From an uncultured Gemmatimonadota bacterium (lineage in GTDB: Bacteria > Gemmatimonadota > Gemmatimonadetes > Gemmatimonadales > Gemmatimonadaceae): a DNA stretch of 12,822 bases. The notes under the pieces were generated by a model that did no database searches, was not told the DNA's origin, and was given only the letters and a program-made list of their open reading frames with translations. Of the stretch, positions 12,664 through 12,822 are shown one piece after another. The DNA lies in assembly GCA_946479015.1 (NCBI GenBank), contig CAMLEQ010000062.1, positions 1 through 12,822 of the forward strand. The letters are read 5' to 3'. Each line of letters opens with the position of its first letter. Positions within the stretch are counted from its first letter, which is position 1. The position numbers and the translations under genes were made by a program.

Positions 12664-12822
12664 TCAGCGCCGGCGCCCGCTCGCCGGGGAAACGTCGATG
12701 ATCAGCGCGATCACCAACCCCACGATCGGCCAGAGCGTCCACTGCCCGCCGAACCAGTGCTGCACCGCCGAGTACCAGAGCAGCGTGGTGGGGAGGAAGA
12801 TGAAGCCGAGGATCGGCCAGAG
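12664..12822 (-). CDS. small integral membrane protein, 3' end only
   Basis: The reading frame enters from beyond the right edge and ends at TGA (12664-12666), giving 52 visible residues. The visible part starts LWPILGFIFLPTTLLWYSAV, continues QHWFGGQWTLWPIVGLVIAL, and ends with a short charged tail. It therefore has two hydrophobic helices, each opened by LWPI-x-G, an internal repeat also visible as the repeated bases GATCGGCCAGAG at 12713-12724 and 12811-12822. I do not recognise a family. It is transcribed towards the pilin operon and is separated from it by about 230 bases, so a shared transcript is possible but not shown. Confidence 0.65.
   Translation of the reverse strand, partial: LWPILGFIFLPTTLLWYSAVQHWFGGQWTLWPIVGLVIALIIDVSPASGRRR

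Noticed and set aside
1..12822. Transposons, phage genes, CRISPR arrays, toxin-antitoxin pairs
   Set aside because: No transposase, integrase, repeat-spacer pattern or recognisable toxin or antitoxin was found. The GNAT plus hypothetical pair lacks a ribbon-helix-helix antitoxin, so it is not called a toxin system.

Overview
The window is a very GC-rich bacterial chromosome segment, dense with short-spaced genes and with no rRNA, tRNA, CRISPR array, insertion sequence or phage gene that I can see. The adjacent genes for ribosomal protein bS21 and initiation factor IF-1, a DUF4342 protein, a FimT/PilV/PilW/PilX-type minor pilin operon and the codon usage fit an environmental Gram-negative bacterium. 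I would guess Gemmatimonadota or a close relative. That placement is inferred from the style of the proteins, not from a database search.

Left part (1-3300). A creatininase-family metal-dependent hydrolase (minus) diverges from a small DUF4342 membrane protein (plus). A two-gene minus operon follows: a hypothetical protein whose N-terminus resembles a twin-arginine signal, overlapping a GNAT acetyltransferase by 4 nt. It diverges from rpsU-infA (plus). The 450-nt gap between them has no protein gene. It holds two divergent sigma70-like promoters, an intrinsic terminator close behind the rpsU promoter, and a long structured rpsU leader. This leader is the best candidate in the window for an undescribed regulatory element.

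Middle part (3295-8374, all minus). In transcription order: an Ig-like (BIG2) secreted protein, a short overlapping unknown ORF, a Can-type beta-carbonic anhydrase closely followed by a GT-C-like polytopic membrane protein, then a small lipoprotein, a three-helix membrane protein and a periplasmic LolA/LolB-like protein. Most of the last group are envelope proteins of unknown function. They need not form one pathway.

Right part (8534-12431, minus). This is a tightly packed minor (pseudo)pilin operon in the order gspH/fimT - pilV - pilW - pilX, as in known type IV pilus minor pilin clusters. Two members have unusual extensions: the PilW-like protein carries a C-terminal fibronectin type III-like domain, and the PilX-like protein is 587 residues with a calcium-loop-like motif and six cysteines. 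No PilY1 gene follows. These proteins would prime or cap a type IV pilus or secretion pseudopilus whose motor and major pilin lie elsewhere. At the right edge is the C-terminal end of a small membrane protein.

Gene ends tend to be marked by GC-rich hairpins without U-tracts. The one clear U-tract terminator lies in the rpsU leader.
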